Positions 14,138-21,986 of a DNA stretch of 23,274 nucleotides are shown here, piece after piece. The translations under genes were made by a program, and so were the position numbers. Source of the DNA: a virus. Positions within the stretch are counted from its first letter, which is position 1. Every line of letters begins with the position of its first letter. The notes under the pieces are model-generated. The model was not told where the DNA came from and did no database searches. It saw only the letters and a list, made by a program, of their open reading frames with translations. Where the stretch lies: positions 1 to 23,274 of IMG/VR virus record IMGVR_UViG_3300034166_001290; one strand, given 5' to 3'.

Positions 14138-14517
14138 ATCGCGCCGGCTCCTGTCTCAATGCTGTGTATCCTCAATGTCTTTTGCTGGCGATCATGCCAG
14201 CGCCAAGCAGCCTCACCACCGATCTGTACAACGGTGTACTGGATCGCTGATGCGCCGCTGCCGGCCTGTATCCTGTCGCCAGGTAGCGGGCGCGTCCCTG
14301 CACCCAGCGTTCCCTCTAAATCTGCGACGTCTATCAACCAATCCACCTGCCTACCAGTTAACAGAACACCGTCGCCGGTATCTGTCTCAAACCTGGTTTC
14401 AGCGCTGGTGGCTGTAACGCTGACGGTATCACCATCCTGGGCATACACCACAGTTTGCCCTAGATAGCTTTTCCGCTGCGTTCGCAGCCACTCAGCGCCG
14501 TTGGCAAGTAAGTCCAC
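14134..14517 (-). CDS. Head-tail connector/stopper protein
   Basis: A 127-residue protein directly after the capsid gene with a TAGTG junction (GTG start). An N-terminal helix (MDLLANGAEWLRTQRKSYLG) is followed by a beta-sandwich-like sequence (TVVYAQDGDTVSVTATSAE, RQVDWLIDVADLEG, QYTVVQIGGEAAWRWHDRQQKTLRIHSIE). This fits head-closure proteins of the lambda gpFII/HK97 gp7-type connector group, which seal the portal and bind the tail. Confidence 0.6.
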   Translation of the reverse strand: MDLLANGAEWLRTQRKSYLGQTVVYAQDGDTVSVTATSAETRFETDTGDGVLLTGRQVDWLIDVADLEGTLGAGTRPLPGDRIQAGSGASAIQYTVVQIGGEAAWRWHDRQQKTLRIHSIETGAGAI

Positions 14518-16442
14518 TATGCTGCGCCTTTGCTCTTAACCCCAGCTCGTTTTTCCATCAGGTTAACACCAAAGTCGTGATAGCCTCGCATGGAAATGCC
14601 CAGCAAATCAAAATCAGCGTCGGCCATTTCCACGGTCGGCGTTTCCACGCCGTTTAAGAAAACGACCTCAATGCTTGCCATTTCAGCTGGGCTGGCCAGC
14701 AGATACCAGGCAGTTGTACTGTAGCCTGTGTAAGTGCTGTTGCTTAAGTACGGGGTCGAAACCGGAATAAATCGGTTAGCAAAGACGTTTGCGTTTGGTA
14801 CTCGCTCGGTCGTTGCAGCGCCGCCGGTATTGTTGTTAGTCGAAACAAACAACTCACGGGCAATGGAGTCCAGTTCGGGCGGCACTAGCAAAATGCGAGG
14901 CATAATTCCCAATGGCTCACCGTCTGGGTCAGTCTGCTTCATAAACTTTTCTACACCTTGGCGCAGACCTTCGCTTGCTAGGTTAGTCGTCGCACCGCTG
15001 ATGTAGTTGTTGTTGCCCGAGGCGAAAAACGATGAGTTGTCCATAAACTCAGTCCAGAACACTTTGTTGAGCTTAGTTGCAGCTCCACGGCCCAAACGCT
15101 GACGAACGCGATTAAATGCGCCCATGTCGTCGTTGATAATGTCGCGTCGGTCGATGCCCATAAACTTGGCATAGGTGTCGGCCTGGTTGGTGTACTGAAC
15201 TTCGTTTAGCGTACCGTGTTTGATTCGCTCACCGCGGCCCAGCTTTTCATAGTCAACGTCGCCTACTAAAGAGTAGGTTTCCATCTGCTTGAAGTCGCTA
15301 ACTGGGCTAATGAGGGCGATCTGTCGCCAAGCGTTATCGACTGCGTTAAAGGCGTCCATAATCATCTTGTTAGCGACGTTGGACAAAATGCCCGATACGT
15401 CGTAGGTCGATACACCGCTTGCGGCTTCGACTGGGGCAAATGCTGCTCTGAGCAGACTCTTAACGTCTTTGTTGCTTTCACCCGTCCAGCCATTGCTGCG
15501 GGCTGCCATGCGCAAAAACTCGGTAACGGTCAAACCGCGCTTCCAGTTTTCTCGGGCAGCCTCAAGGGCTTGTGGTTTGTAGTATTTTTCTGAATCAAAC
15601 GCGCTGCCCATAGCGAGGGCCAGGCCGGCCTCGATGACTTCACCGGTCAGCTTTTGGCCGCTGCTGCGTCGGATGTTCACACCGCGGCTGCTGCGTACTA
15701 AACCTAGCTCAAATTGCTGGGCGTCGGTTTTGTTATCGAGGGCATGGGTTGCGGCTGCCTGAACCGTGTTGACGTCGTAGCCTAACTCAATATATCGCTT
15801 GGAAATATCAACAATTTCTTTCTGTCGCTGCTTTTCCAGCTTGATCTGGTCGAACAGTCCTTGAACGTCTGCCGAGTCTGTGCTTTCTGTTCTATCTTCC
15901 ATTTTCTCTGTTTCCTCTCTTTGCGCGGCCACCGTTGCTCTAGTTGTGCGGTCTGCGCCTAGTGTCACAAAACTTACCTCGTACAACTCACCACCTCGCA
16001 CAACATATGCGGGGCCATTTACTCTCGATCCATTCACCATGGCCGTTTCGCCATCGGCTAAAAACTGCGGCTTGGCGATCACATCCACGCCTACCGATGC
16101 CTGCCAGGGGAATCCGCCCTTGGCCAGGTCGATAACCTGTTCAGCGTCTGGGCTGCTGGCGCTAATCACGCCGCCAATGTCCAGGCGGTTAGGCGGCAGC
16201 ACTGTTGGCGATCCATGGCCAATGATGCGGTCACTATCGTGATTGCGAAATAGCGGTATGCTGGTTGGCGTCTGTAGGCTTTCCAGGTCGATAACAACTG
16301 GGTGCCGATAGCCGCCTACGCGCACTGGGCCACCGTTGTAAGCGTTAATAGCCACAGTCGGCCTGGCTGGTACGCCCTCGATGTCGGCCTGTAGCTCAAT
16401 CGTGGCTTGGCTTGATAATTCAATACGTTCAGACTTGCTCAT
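14517..16442 (-). CDS. Fused prohead protease and major capsid protein
   Basis: A 641-residue polyprotein. Residues about 25-175 are an HK97-type (S78-like) prohead protease, with a His motif PLFRNHDSDRIIGHG (His 68) and a Ser motif FPWQASVGVDV (Ser 116). Residues about 185-260 form a charged helical delta/scaffold-like segment. From about 270 to the end is the major capsid protein with the HK97 fold of the Mu gpT-like kind (LTVTEFLRMAARSNG, NEVQYTNQADTYAKFMGIDRRDIINDD, LNKVFWTEFMD, GIMPRILLVPPELDSIARELF, PTVEMADADFDLLGISMRGYHDFG). The protease is expected to cut itself and the delta segment off during head maturation. No separate protease or scaffold gene exists. The start overlaps the portal gene by 14 bases. 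Confidence 0.88.
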   Translation of the reverse strand: MSKSERIELSSQATIELQADIEGVPARPTVAINAYNGGPVRVGGYRHPVVIDLESLQTPTSIPLFRNHDSDRIIGHGSPTVLPPNRLDIGGVISASSPDAEQVIDLAKGGFPWQASVGVDVIAKPQFLADGETAMVNGSRVNGPAYVVRGGELYEVSFVTLGADRTTRATVAAQREETEKMEDRTESTDSADVQGLFDQIKLEKQRQKEIVDISKRYIELGYDVNTVQAAATHALDNKTDAQQFELGLVRSSRGVNIRRSSGQKLTGEVIEAGLALAMGSAFDSEKYYKPQALEAARENWKRGLTVTEFLRMAARSNGWTGESNKDVKSLLRAAFAPVEAASGVSTYDVSGILSNVANKMIMDAFNAVDNAWRQIALISPVSDFKQMETYSLVGDVDYEKLGRGERIKHGTLNEVQYTNQADTYAKFMGIDRRDIINDDMGAFNRVRQRLGRGAATKLNKVFWTEFMDNSSFFASGNNNYISGATTNLASEGLRQGVEKFMKQTDPDGEPLGIMPRILLVPPELDSIARELFVSTNNNTGGAATTERVPNANVFANRFIPVSTPYLSNSTYTGYSTTAWYLLASPAEMASIEVVFLNGVETPTVEMADADFDLLGISMRGYHDFGVNLMEKRAGVKSKGAA

Positions 16443-17955
16443 CTGGGCTATCCTCTACCGAGTCCTCTAGGTCGTCCTCGATGTCATCTTCTGGGCTATC
16501 TTCTATTTCTTCTGGTTGCTCGGCGGGCTGCGGCTGCGTTTGTGGCTGCGGCTGTGCCTGGGCTGCGGTCAACCCCAATTCGCGCATCACCTCTAGTTCC
16601 CTGGCTCGCTGCTTTAGTTCATCTTCCCAGTCCAAACCCCTGCGGGCATATTCTCGGGCCAGCGTCGTGGTATGGTTCGCCAGCTCAGCGGCTTGGCCGG
16701 CTGCCTCTTTCGCCCTGTCCACATGCTCGGCCTCGCTCCAGCGCCATAGTGGCGCCCAGTCGTAGGCAGTCTCGGCAAATAGGTCGGGCAAATAGCCAGG
16801 TATTAACAGGGCTTCATCTAGCCAGTCGCGCCATAACGGGTCTAAAAACTGTCGCTCGTAAATTAAAACGCGTTCAGCCCCGCGGGTTCGCCAGAATGCT
16901 TGTAGGTCTAGCCGGCCAGATGCGTAGTTGTATTTCGAGGCGTCTATAGCCAGCACCGCTGGCATATCTACGCAGCGGGCAGCTTCTCTAACCATCGAGG
17001 TTATAAACTGCTCAAACGTCGCGTTAGGGTGCTCGGCCTTAAACTGACTTAGCTTGGCGCCGGCTGGTAGCGTTACCATCGCCCCGCGCTCAATTTCCAT
17101 GCGCTCCCAGGGTTCGGCTTGATCTTCATCATCAGCGCCGGCCATCTGCTCTAAAACGGCTGCATGGTCTGCGGCTGTCTCGGCTGCGGTCAGTGTGGCT
17201 AAAACAAATCTACGCAGCTGGGCAAAGATATTTAGCGAGGGCGTTAACCAGGGGATGCCACGCAGCTGGCCTGGCCGGTCGGCTCGGTATAAATGATAGA
17301 CGTCGCGGGCGCTAACCCTGATCGCTGATTGGATCGGACTAAAAGTGTCGCCTGGGTGATATGGCAACAGGTAGTAGGCCATGATGTCGCCATTTTGGTC
17401 TAGCTCCACGCCGCTTTCGTCGCTGCCAAGTTGGCCCTGTAGATTGTCAGTTTCAAACTGGTCAGCTTCTAGCAGTCTGACATTCAGGCGCACTGGTGAA
17501 CGCCAAAACGGGTTAGCGCTGGTGTACTTAGTGAAAAACGCCTCGCCATCGCGCGGCACTGTTTCGCCAGCGGTCGCCAGCTTGTTTTGAATTTCCGCCT
17601 CCTGCCACCACTCATGGAATAGCCGCATAACAACGGCTGATAGTTCACTGACGTCCTGGCGATCCAGCATGTTGCCCAGATAGGTAATTCCAGGCGTTGG
17701 CCCGCTGCCAATGGTGTAATTAGCAAGCGTAGAAACGATGCCTCGGGCGTAGCTGTTGTTGGCAATTTCGTAGCGGCTACGTTTTCTTAGCTGCCGGCGC
17801 ACATGGGCATTGTTAGCACTTTTAGCCGATAGGTCGTCTGCCGCTGCCCAGTGCCGCTGGTTGTCGTAAGTGGTCTGGGCTGCGTCGTACTTCGCTCGTA
17901 CCCTGACCAGGCGTGTTTTGGTTTTTGGGAATAGGCGCCGAAACAGGTTTATCAA
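16429..17955 (-). CDS. Portal protein (lambda gpB type)
   Basis: A 508-residue portal protein of the lambda-like family. Family landmarks are AKYDAAQTTYDNQRHWAAAD near the N-terminus, RSRYEIANNSYARGIVSTLANYTIGSGP (about 59-86), then GEAFFTKY, DVYHLYRADRPGQLRGIPWLTPSLN (about 218-242), and YNYASGRLDLQAFWRTRGAERVLIYERQFLDPLWRDWLDEAL (about 340-380). The C-terminal 50 residues are low-complexity Gln/Pro then very acidic. Twelve copies form the ring through which DNA enters the capsid and to which TerL docks. The TTG start overlaps the gpW-like stop (TTGA). Confidence 0.9.
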   Translation of the reverse strand: MINLFRRLFPKTKTRLVRVRAKYDAAQTTYDNQRHWAAADDLSAKSANNAHVRRQLRKRSRYEIANNSYARGIVSTLANYTIGSGPTPGITYLGNMLDRQDVSELSAVVMRLFHEWWQEAEIQNKLATAGETVPRDGEAFFTKYTSANPFWRSPVRLNVRLLEADQFETDNLQGQLGSDESGVELDQNGDIMAYYLLPYHPGDTFSPIQSAIRVSARDVYHLYRADRPGQLRGIPWLTPSLNIFAQLRRFVLATLTAAETAADHAAVLEQMAGADDEDQAEPWERMEIERGAMVTLPAGAKLSQFKAEHPNATFEQFITSMVREAARCVDMPAVLAIDASKYNYASGRLDLQAFWRTRGAERVLIYERQFLDPLWRDWLDEALLIPGYLPDLFAETAYDWAPLWRWSEAEHVDRAKEAAGQAAELANHTTTLAREYARRGLDWEDELKQRARELEVMRELGLTAAQAQPQPQTQPQPAEQPEEIEDSPEDDIEDDLEDSVEDSPDEQV

Positions 17956-18155
17956 TTGGCACCTGGCGGCACTATCCGCGTGTAACGCAGCCCTCGATTT
18001 TTGCGCCTCGATGCCTTTTTGGCCTGTATATATTTATCGGCTTCGATGAGTTCCGACAAACTGCGCTGGGTAACGGTTACACCGTCTACGCTGGCAGACT
18101 GTGGGTTCTCTGCTGCGTTCTCTATCGTGGTTTCGAGGTCGCTGGGGTTGCTCAT
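17952..18155 (-). CDS. gpW-like head-tail joining protein
   Basis: A 67-residue protein immediately upstream of the portal gene, the position of gpW in lambda-like head operons. The N-terminal 30 residues are polar. The rest (VTVTQRSLSELIEADKYIQAKKAS... ending RGLRYTRIVPPGA) matches the size and pattern of gpW-like joiners, which bind the portal after packaging so the tail can attach. Confidence 0.7.
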   Translation of the reverse strand: MSNPSDLETTIENAAENPQSASVDGVTVTQRSLSELIEADKYIQAKKASRRKNRGLRYTRIVPPGAN

Positions 18156-18186
18156 GCCCCAAGTTTTTGAAATAGGGCAAGGCTAG

Positions 18187-18381
18187 TCAATTGCCTGGCG
18201 GCTTATCTTTCAACTTTGGGTCACCTGTGACCAACTTGCCCAAAATTTTTTCCGTAGTGGCTATTCGCTGGCTACAGTTTCGGCAAATCCTGACGCGCCT
18301 GCGGCCCTCGCCATAACTACGGCTTTTGTGTACCCGCAAATCAGCACAGCCGCACTTTGGGCAGGTCAGACCCTGGCTCAT
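18187..18381 (-). CDS. NrdR-type zinc-ribbon protein
   Basis: A 64-residue protein with CPKCG (Cys 7, 10), VHKSRSYGEGRRRVRICRNCSQRIATTE (Cys 33, 36) and a short basic tail. This matches the N-terminal zinc ribbon of NrdR (C-P-x-C ... SR ... RRRxCxxC..R.TT.E), without the ATP-cone that follows in true NrdR. It is probably a small DNA- or RNA-binding regulator. It lies between terL and the head genes and has its own 44-base leader holding a hairpin and an AAGGA ribosome-binding site, so its translation looks independently regulated. Confidence 0.75.
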   Translation of the reverse strand: MSQGLTCPKCGCADLRVHKSRSYGEGRRRVRICRNCSQRIATTEKILGKLVTGDPKLKDKPPGN

Positions 18382-18387
18382 GGGAAT

Positions 18388-18392
18388 TCCTT
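18388..18392 (-). promoter_or_regulatory. AAGGA ribosome-binding site of the zinc-ribbon gene, possible CsrA site
   Basis: On the minus strand AAAAAGGAATTCCC precedes the ATG at 18381. AAGGA fits the ANGGA core of CsrA sites and overlaps the Shine-Dalgarno sequence. Its GGA lies 19 bases from the GGA of the hairpin at 18402-18414. Confidence 0.6.
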
Positions 18393-18401
18393 TTTAATTT
18401 T

Positions 18402-18414
18402 CCAAGTCCCTTGG
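18402..18414 (-). promoter_or_regulatory. GGA-loop hairpin in the leader of the zinc-ribbon gene
   Basis: Minus-strand CCAAGGGACTTGG folds as a perfect 5-bp stem (CCAAG/CTTGG) with GGA in the loop. The core AGGGACT is identical to that of the hairpin in the csrA leader (23208-23220). CsrA/RsmA proteins prefer GGA presented in the loop of a short hairpin. The hairpin is in the gap between the terL stop (18426) and the zinc-ribbon ATG. Confidence 0.6.
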
Positions 18415-18425
18415 CTGGAAATTAT

Positions 18426-20498
18426 TTACCGAGTATGTCGCTTGGCTTGCTGCTGCTCACGCCAGCTCACTTTTTGCTTGTGCTGCTTGACGGTCTGGCC
18501 TGGCAGGGCTGCCCCTAGAAAACTGGCTGCCACGGCTGAACCTACCAAACCGTCAAACCATTCATTGTCGCGGTTTGGCCTTAACTTCCATTCCAGCACA
18601 CGCCGGCCCGTTGACTCGCTGCTAGAGTCTATGGCGTACTCGCTGCTTAAATGGTCGGCTAGCATAGCGTGAGTGTCTGGGCGATCCCCAAACACCGTAA
18701 TACCTGTTTTGTCGTCGGTCGTCTTAATTCGCTGGCCTACCACAGTTTTCCACTGATTCACATCACAAATCAAATGCCGCTGATTTCTGCGGCCCAGCTG
18801 CGTTTTCCAGCCTGGCCCTACTTTGTCGCTTGGCTCACGTTTCCAACTTTCAATCGGCGCTGTCGTCGCGCTGACATATCTACCGTGCCAGGGCATCAAC
18901 CGGCCTGCGCCAAGCGTTCTGGCTACCTGGTAGACAATATCCGTGCTGGGTTGCCAGTTGGCATCAATGAGCAAAAGGTTAACGCTGGTTGTGCCGCGAG
19001 TCTGGTAAGCATACTGCTTGGTCAGCAGTCGCTCGCTGATTTCGGTAATACCTGCCAGCAGTCCATGCTGTACCGTTGCTACGCCATAATGCTCTTGCAG
19101 CGTCTTTCTAATGTCCTGCTTGGTGAAATACTGCCGGCCTTGCTCGGGCCAGCTGCCATAATCGATAACATGCCCGCGCAGCTGCTGATCCCAGGCGGCC
19201 ACCAAATAAAACAGGGCATCCTGCTGAACGTCGCAAAATGCGGTTAGCTGCTCAGCCCAGTCTGGCACAAATCCCCGCGGTATTCCGCTCAGCTTTTTAC
19301 CGATGTCTGCCGGCACTAAAGCAAACGCGTTTTCTACGTCCTGACTACGCGGGCTGTTTTGGTATTCACTTAAAAAAGCGTCCTCATCTTTGGCCCACAA
19401 ATCCATCGCGTACTGGATCGCGCTTACTTGGTCGGGTTCGTGCCGATATTCCCAGGCTACTTGACACCCCGCGTCGGCTGTTTCTCGGTTCGCTCGGTAG
19501 TAGTCGTTCAGCTGCTCTAGCGGCTGCTCTAGCCGGATTAGCTCGTTGCGTTTGTCCCTGTAGCCTCGCCACCAGTCCATATTGTCTGGCATCCGGTAAA
19601 CCAGCTTCATTAGGTCGCCGCGCCAATCTGGGTTTCGTTTGCGATCCAGGAGCCTGGCCGCTAGGTCATCTTGCTGAATTACCGTAACCGCCGCAAACGC
19701 TGCCAGTCGTTTTCTTGCCCCACCGAGTCCTAAAACCGCACGGCTCGTTGTGCGTTCTCGCTCAGCTGTGCTGTGGGCGCTCTTGGCGCTGCGTTCGGTC
19801 TGCGGGTCATCGAGCAGCACCAGTTCAGGGCGTATGGTAGTACCGTCGGGCAGCTTATCCGATAAACCGCGTATCGCTCCGGTAATGCTTCGGCAGTACA
19901 AACGCGCGCTGCTGCTGGGCGCTCCTGGCACAGTTGGAAATACCAGCTCCTCCCGAGTCCAGCGTATTCTGGTTTGTTCACCATCGAGGGTTTGGCCGCC
20001 AGTTCGATGGTTAATTCCCTCTAGCCTTTGAATCGGGTAACACGCTTCAGGAAAGTCGCCGCTCAGATTCTCATCGGCCTCGATGGTTATTTTTACGTTG
20101 TTGGCGATCTTGATACTGTCGGCCTTAGTCGCTGCCACTACCACCACAAACTTACAATGGCCGTACAGGATAGCCCACAGCGTCGCCCCAGTTATCAGGG
20201 TGGTCTTGCCCTGCCGCCTGGGCATAGCCAGGGCGTACTGGCCACCGTGCAAAATTACGTCCTGCATTACGTCAATAGCGCGTAAATGGTCGCTCGACCA
20301 TGGCAAATTAAAAGTCTCTTTAAGGTACGTTTCCAAAAACAGCTTTAGGCTATCTTTGCATCTGGCCCGCCTGGCTGGATCGGCTACGGTTGGCAGCGGC
20401 CCTATCTCACGACTGCTCTGCGCTCGCTCACGGCTGCGCCTAGCCATGTCCTCTTTATGCCGCTGGTACTGCTCGCTGGTCTTATCAATCGTCGCCAC
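18426..20498 (-). CDS. terL: Terminase large subunit
   Basis: A 690-residue packaging ATPase-nuclease from a GTG at 20498 preceded by GAGG; an earlier TTG at 20516 is less favourable. Walker A is MPRRQGKTT (about 92-100) and Walker B is ELVLLDDPQ (about 225-233). The C-terminal nuclease begins with TAFCDVQQDALFYLVAAW (Asp near 423) and continues through LLLIDANWQPSTD and DTHAMLADHLSSEYA. It cuts concatemeric DNA and pumps it into the prohead through the portal. It overlaps the RusA gene by 14 bases. No terminase small subunit is recognisable next to it; one of the unknown genes at 21178-21986 might serve. Confidence 0.92.
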   Translation of the reverse strand: MATIDKTSEQYQRHKEDMARRSRERAQSSREIGPLPTVADPARRARCKDSLKLFLETYLKETFNLPWSSDHLRAIDVMQDVILHGGQYALAMPRRQGKTTLITGATLWAILYGHCKFVVVVAATKADSIKIANNVKITIEADENLSGDFPEACYPIQRLEGINHRTGGQTLDGEQTRIRWTREELVFPTVPGAPSSSARLYCRSITGAIRGLSDKLPDGTTIRPELVLLDDPQTERSAKSAHSTAERERTTSRAVLGLGGARKRLAAFAAVTVIQQDDLAARLLDRKRNPDWRGDLMKLVYRMPDNMDWWRGYRDKRNELIRLEQPLEQLNDYYRANRETADAGCQVAWEYRHEPDQVSAIQYAMDLWAKDEDAFLSEYQNSPRSQDVENAFALVPADIGKKLSGIPRGFVPDWAEQLTAFCDVQQDALFYLVAAWDQQLRGHVIDYGSWPEQGRQYFTKQDIRKTLQEHYGVATVQHGLLAGITEISERLLTKQYAYQTRGTTSVNLLLIDANWQPSTDIVYQVARTLGAGRLMPWHGRYVSATTAPIESWKREPSDKVGPGWKTQLGRRNQRHLICDVNQWKTVVGQRIKTTDDKTGITVFGDRPDTHAMLADHLSSEYAIDSSSESTGRRVLEWKLRPNRDNEWFDGLVGSAVAASFLGAALPGQTVKQHKQKVSWREQQQAKRHTR

Positions 20499-20847
20499 TA
20501 AGCACCTCAATTTCAATCACCAGTTGGCCCAGCTTCATAACGTCGCCTCGCTTAATCGTTAGCTCATCTATCTGCTTGTCGTCTGCGTAAACGCCGGCTT
20601 TGGCCAGGGCATCTAGGGGCGCTTTGAGCAAGTTATCTAAGTCCCTTGCTCGCTGATCTGGCGGGTTAGCTGTGATGGTTACGCGCAGCTTGCCGGTCAT
20701 CGGCCTGGGTGCGCCACGATTGCAAGCAAACACGGCCAGCAGGGTATCAACTCGGTACTGCTTGCCCTTTGCGGTCAGATAGCGGTATTTGTCTCGGCTG
20801 CCCCAGTAGTGATTGTTTGAAGGGGGCCAGGGTAGGATTAGCTTCAT
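20485..20847 (-). CDS. rusA: RusA-type Holliday junction resolvase
   Basis: A 120-residue protein from the ATG at 20847, with AGGTGA just upstream overlapping the preceding stop. The N-terminus MKLILPWPPSNNHYW and the acidic cluster RARDLDNLLKAPLDALAKAGVYADDKQIDEL (about 67-97) are the RusA signature; the spaced Asp residues bind the metal used for cleavage. Length equals that of RusA. It resolves branched DNA before or during packaging, consistent with its place directly before terL and with the phage's own annealing system. Confidence 0.9.
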   Translation of the reverse strand: MKLILPWPPSNNHYWGSRDKYRYLTAKGKQYRVDTLLAVFACNRGAPRPMTGKLRVTITANPPDQRARDLDNLLKAPLDALAKAGVYADDKQIDELTIKRGDVMKLGQLVIEIEVLSGDD

Positions 20848-20851
20848 GTTT

Positions 20852-21175
20852 TCACCTGTAATGCGCTGACCAATAAACCTTTCCGTTCCTCCCAATTGCA
20901 CACGCCCGCGCCACCAGCCTGTATTTGCTGGTTGTGCAGTGGCTTGGCCTGGCTGTGGAATTGCTGCTACCCACGCCCGCAAATCTGCACCCTGGGGCGA
21001 TGCCTAGCAAATGCCCAACTACACCCCTGGCCGCTTGCAGCTCGGCCTCACGTTTTGCAAACACATAAGCAGCTTGATCTGTGGCCACTTCGGCTGTACC
21101 GGCCTGTTGGCCAAAACACTCGGTAGTAAACAGCCCCAGAACAAACGCCAGGGCGATTAAAATGTTATTGGCCAT
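20852..21175 (-). CDS. Small secreted protein (planctomycete-type)
   Basis: A 107-residue protein with an N-terminal signal peptide (NILIALAFVLGLFTTECFG). The motif AELQAARGVVGHLLGIAPGCRFAGVGSSN follows, with two Cys and a C-terminal RNGKVYWSAHYR. Small exported proteins with the pattern A-x-x-x-x-R-G-x-x-G-H-x-x-G...F-x-G-V-G-x-S and a closing Y-R are, as I recall, common in planctomycetes. It overlaps nothing upstream and ends 4 bases before the RusA start. No catalytic motif is visible. An envelope-directed role such as exclusion or lysis control is possible but unproven. Confidence 0.6.
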   Translation of the reverse strand: MANNILIALAFVLGLFTTECFGQQAGTAEVATDQAAYVFAKREAELQAARGVVGHLLGIAPGCRFAGVGSSNSTARPSHCTTSKYRLVARACAIGRNGKVYWSAHYR

Positions 21176-21177
21176 AG

Positions 21178-21477
21178 TTACTTATTTCTCCATGTTGAAT
21201 ATTCATGTTCTATTTGTATTTGGCACAAAATTCCTGCTTTGAATAACCAACTATTATCAGTTGATTTTTCTAAAACTACCTGACCTGTAGCTGCCGCTGC
21301 CGATAGCTCATCCTCAAGCAGTCGCAAGCATTCACCTACCTCACTACAGCGTCGCCACTTGTGAAACCTCAGCATCTCCAACAATAATACTTCTTTTTGA
21401 CTGTCACCAATTCGTGAATACCACCTCAGCGATTTACTAAGATTTTGCTTTAGTTCTTCAATTTCATCGGGAAACAT
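21178..21477 (-). CDS. Hypothetical early protein
   Basis: A 99-residue, likely alpha-helical protein preceded by a strong AGGAGG site. Sequence features are an acidic/basic mix with EIEELKQNLSKSLRWYSRIG and ECLRLLEDELSAAAATGQ. There is no metal site, HTH or membrane segment. It sits between the helicase-loader-like gene and a secreted protein, so an early or replication-linked role is likely. Function unknown. Confidence 0.5.
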   Translation of the reverse strand: MFPDEIEELKQNLSKSLRWYSRIGDSQKEVLLLEMLRFHKWRRCSEVGECLRLLEDELSAAAATGQVVLEKSTDNSWLFKAGILCQIQIEHEYSTWRNK

Positions 21478-21494
21478 CTACGCCACCTCCTCTG

Positions 21495-21986
21495 CTATAA
21501 CTTTTTAGCTTCTTCCGCCACAACAGCGTTAACAAATTTCATGTATTCTTCGTGAGATAGTTGGCCAGACTTAACCAACTCAGCTTTTTCCAAAAAACGC
21601 CGGTAAGTTGCACCCAGCCATCCAGCCACTGGCTTGTAGTTTTCCCGACGCTGTTTTACTTGCTCTTTAAACTGCTTGATTTCGCTGTACATTTCTCGCA
21701 CTGGCTCAGGCTCTGTTTTTGCCATGCGTTTGTTTTTTAGCTGCCTTGCGCCCTCGATAAGCAAATAGATATAACGCTCGCGCTCGTAGTTGGGCGGTAC
21801 GTTTTTGCGGCCAGTCTGCCAATCGGCTATAACCTGCTCGCAATCGCAAACATCTTGGGTCATCAGCCCATTTAAGTAAATTCTTCTGGTTTCCTGAAAC
21901 GTACCGAGGTTACCATACCACTCGATCCAATCGGGAAAAAACGCTCCTAGTTTTGATATAACTTCTTTTGCTTCTTGCTCGGTCAT
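21495..21986 (-). CDS. Putative helicase-loader-like replication accessory protein
   Basis: A 163-residue helical protein directly after the initiator-like gene, with an ATGA overlap. The N-terminal part (AKEVISKLGAFFPDW, then Y-x-x-x-L, then QVIADWQTGRKNVPPNYERERYIYLLI) resembles the pattern of small phage helicase loaders of the G39P kind (a FP-D helix, a Y...L helix, then a P-P segment). The C-terminal part is a long charged helix region (EIKQFKEQVKQRRENY). The assignment is tentative; a terminase small subunit-like role is another possibility. Confidence 0.45.
   Translation of the reverse strand: MTEQEAKEVISKLGAFFPDWIEWYGNLGTFQETRRIYLNGLMTQDVCDCEQVIADWQTGRKNVPPNYERERYIYLLIEGARQLKNKRMAKTEPEPVREMYSEIKQFKEQVKQRRENYKPVAGWLGATYRRFLEKAELVKSGQLSHEEYMKFVNAVVAEEAKKL

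Noticed and set aside
16230-16243. GTCACTATCGTGAT inside the capsid gene as a third operator
   Set aside because: The centre is shorter and the palindrome imperfect compared with the two sites at 2205 and 2437; it is probably chance within coding sequence.
18187-18381. Full NrdR transcriptional repressor
   Set aside because: Only the zinc ribbon is present; the ATP-cone domain is absent, so a true NrdR function is not supported.
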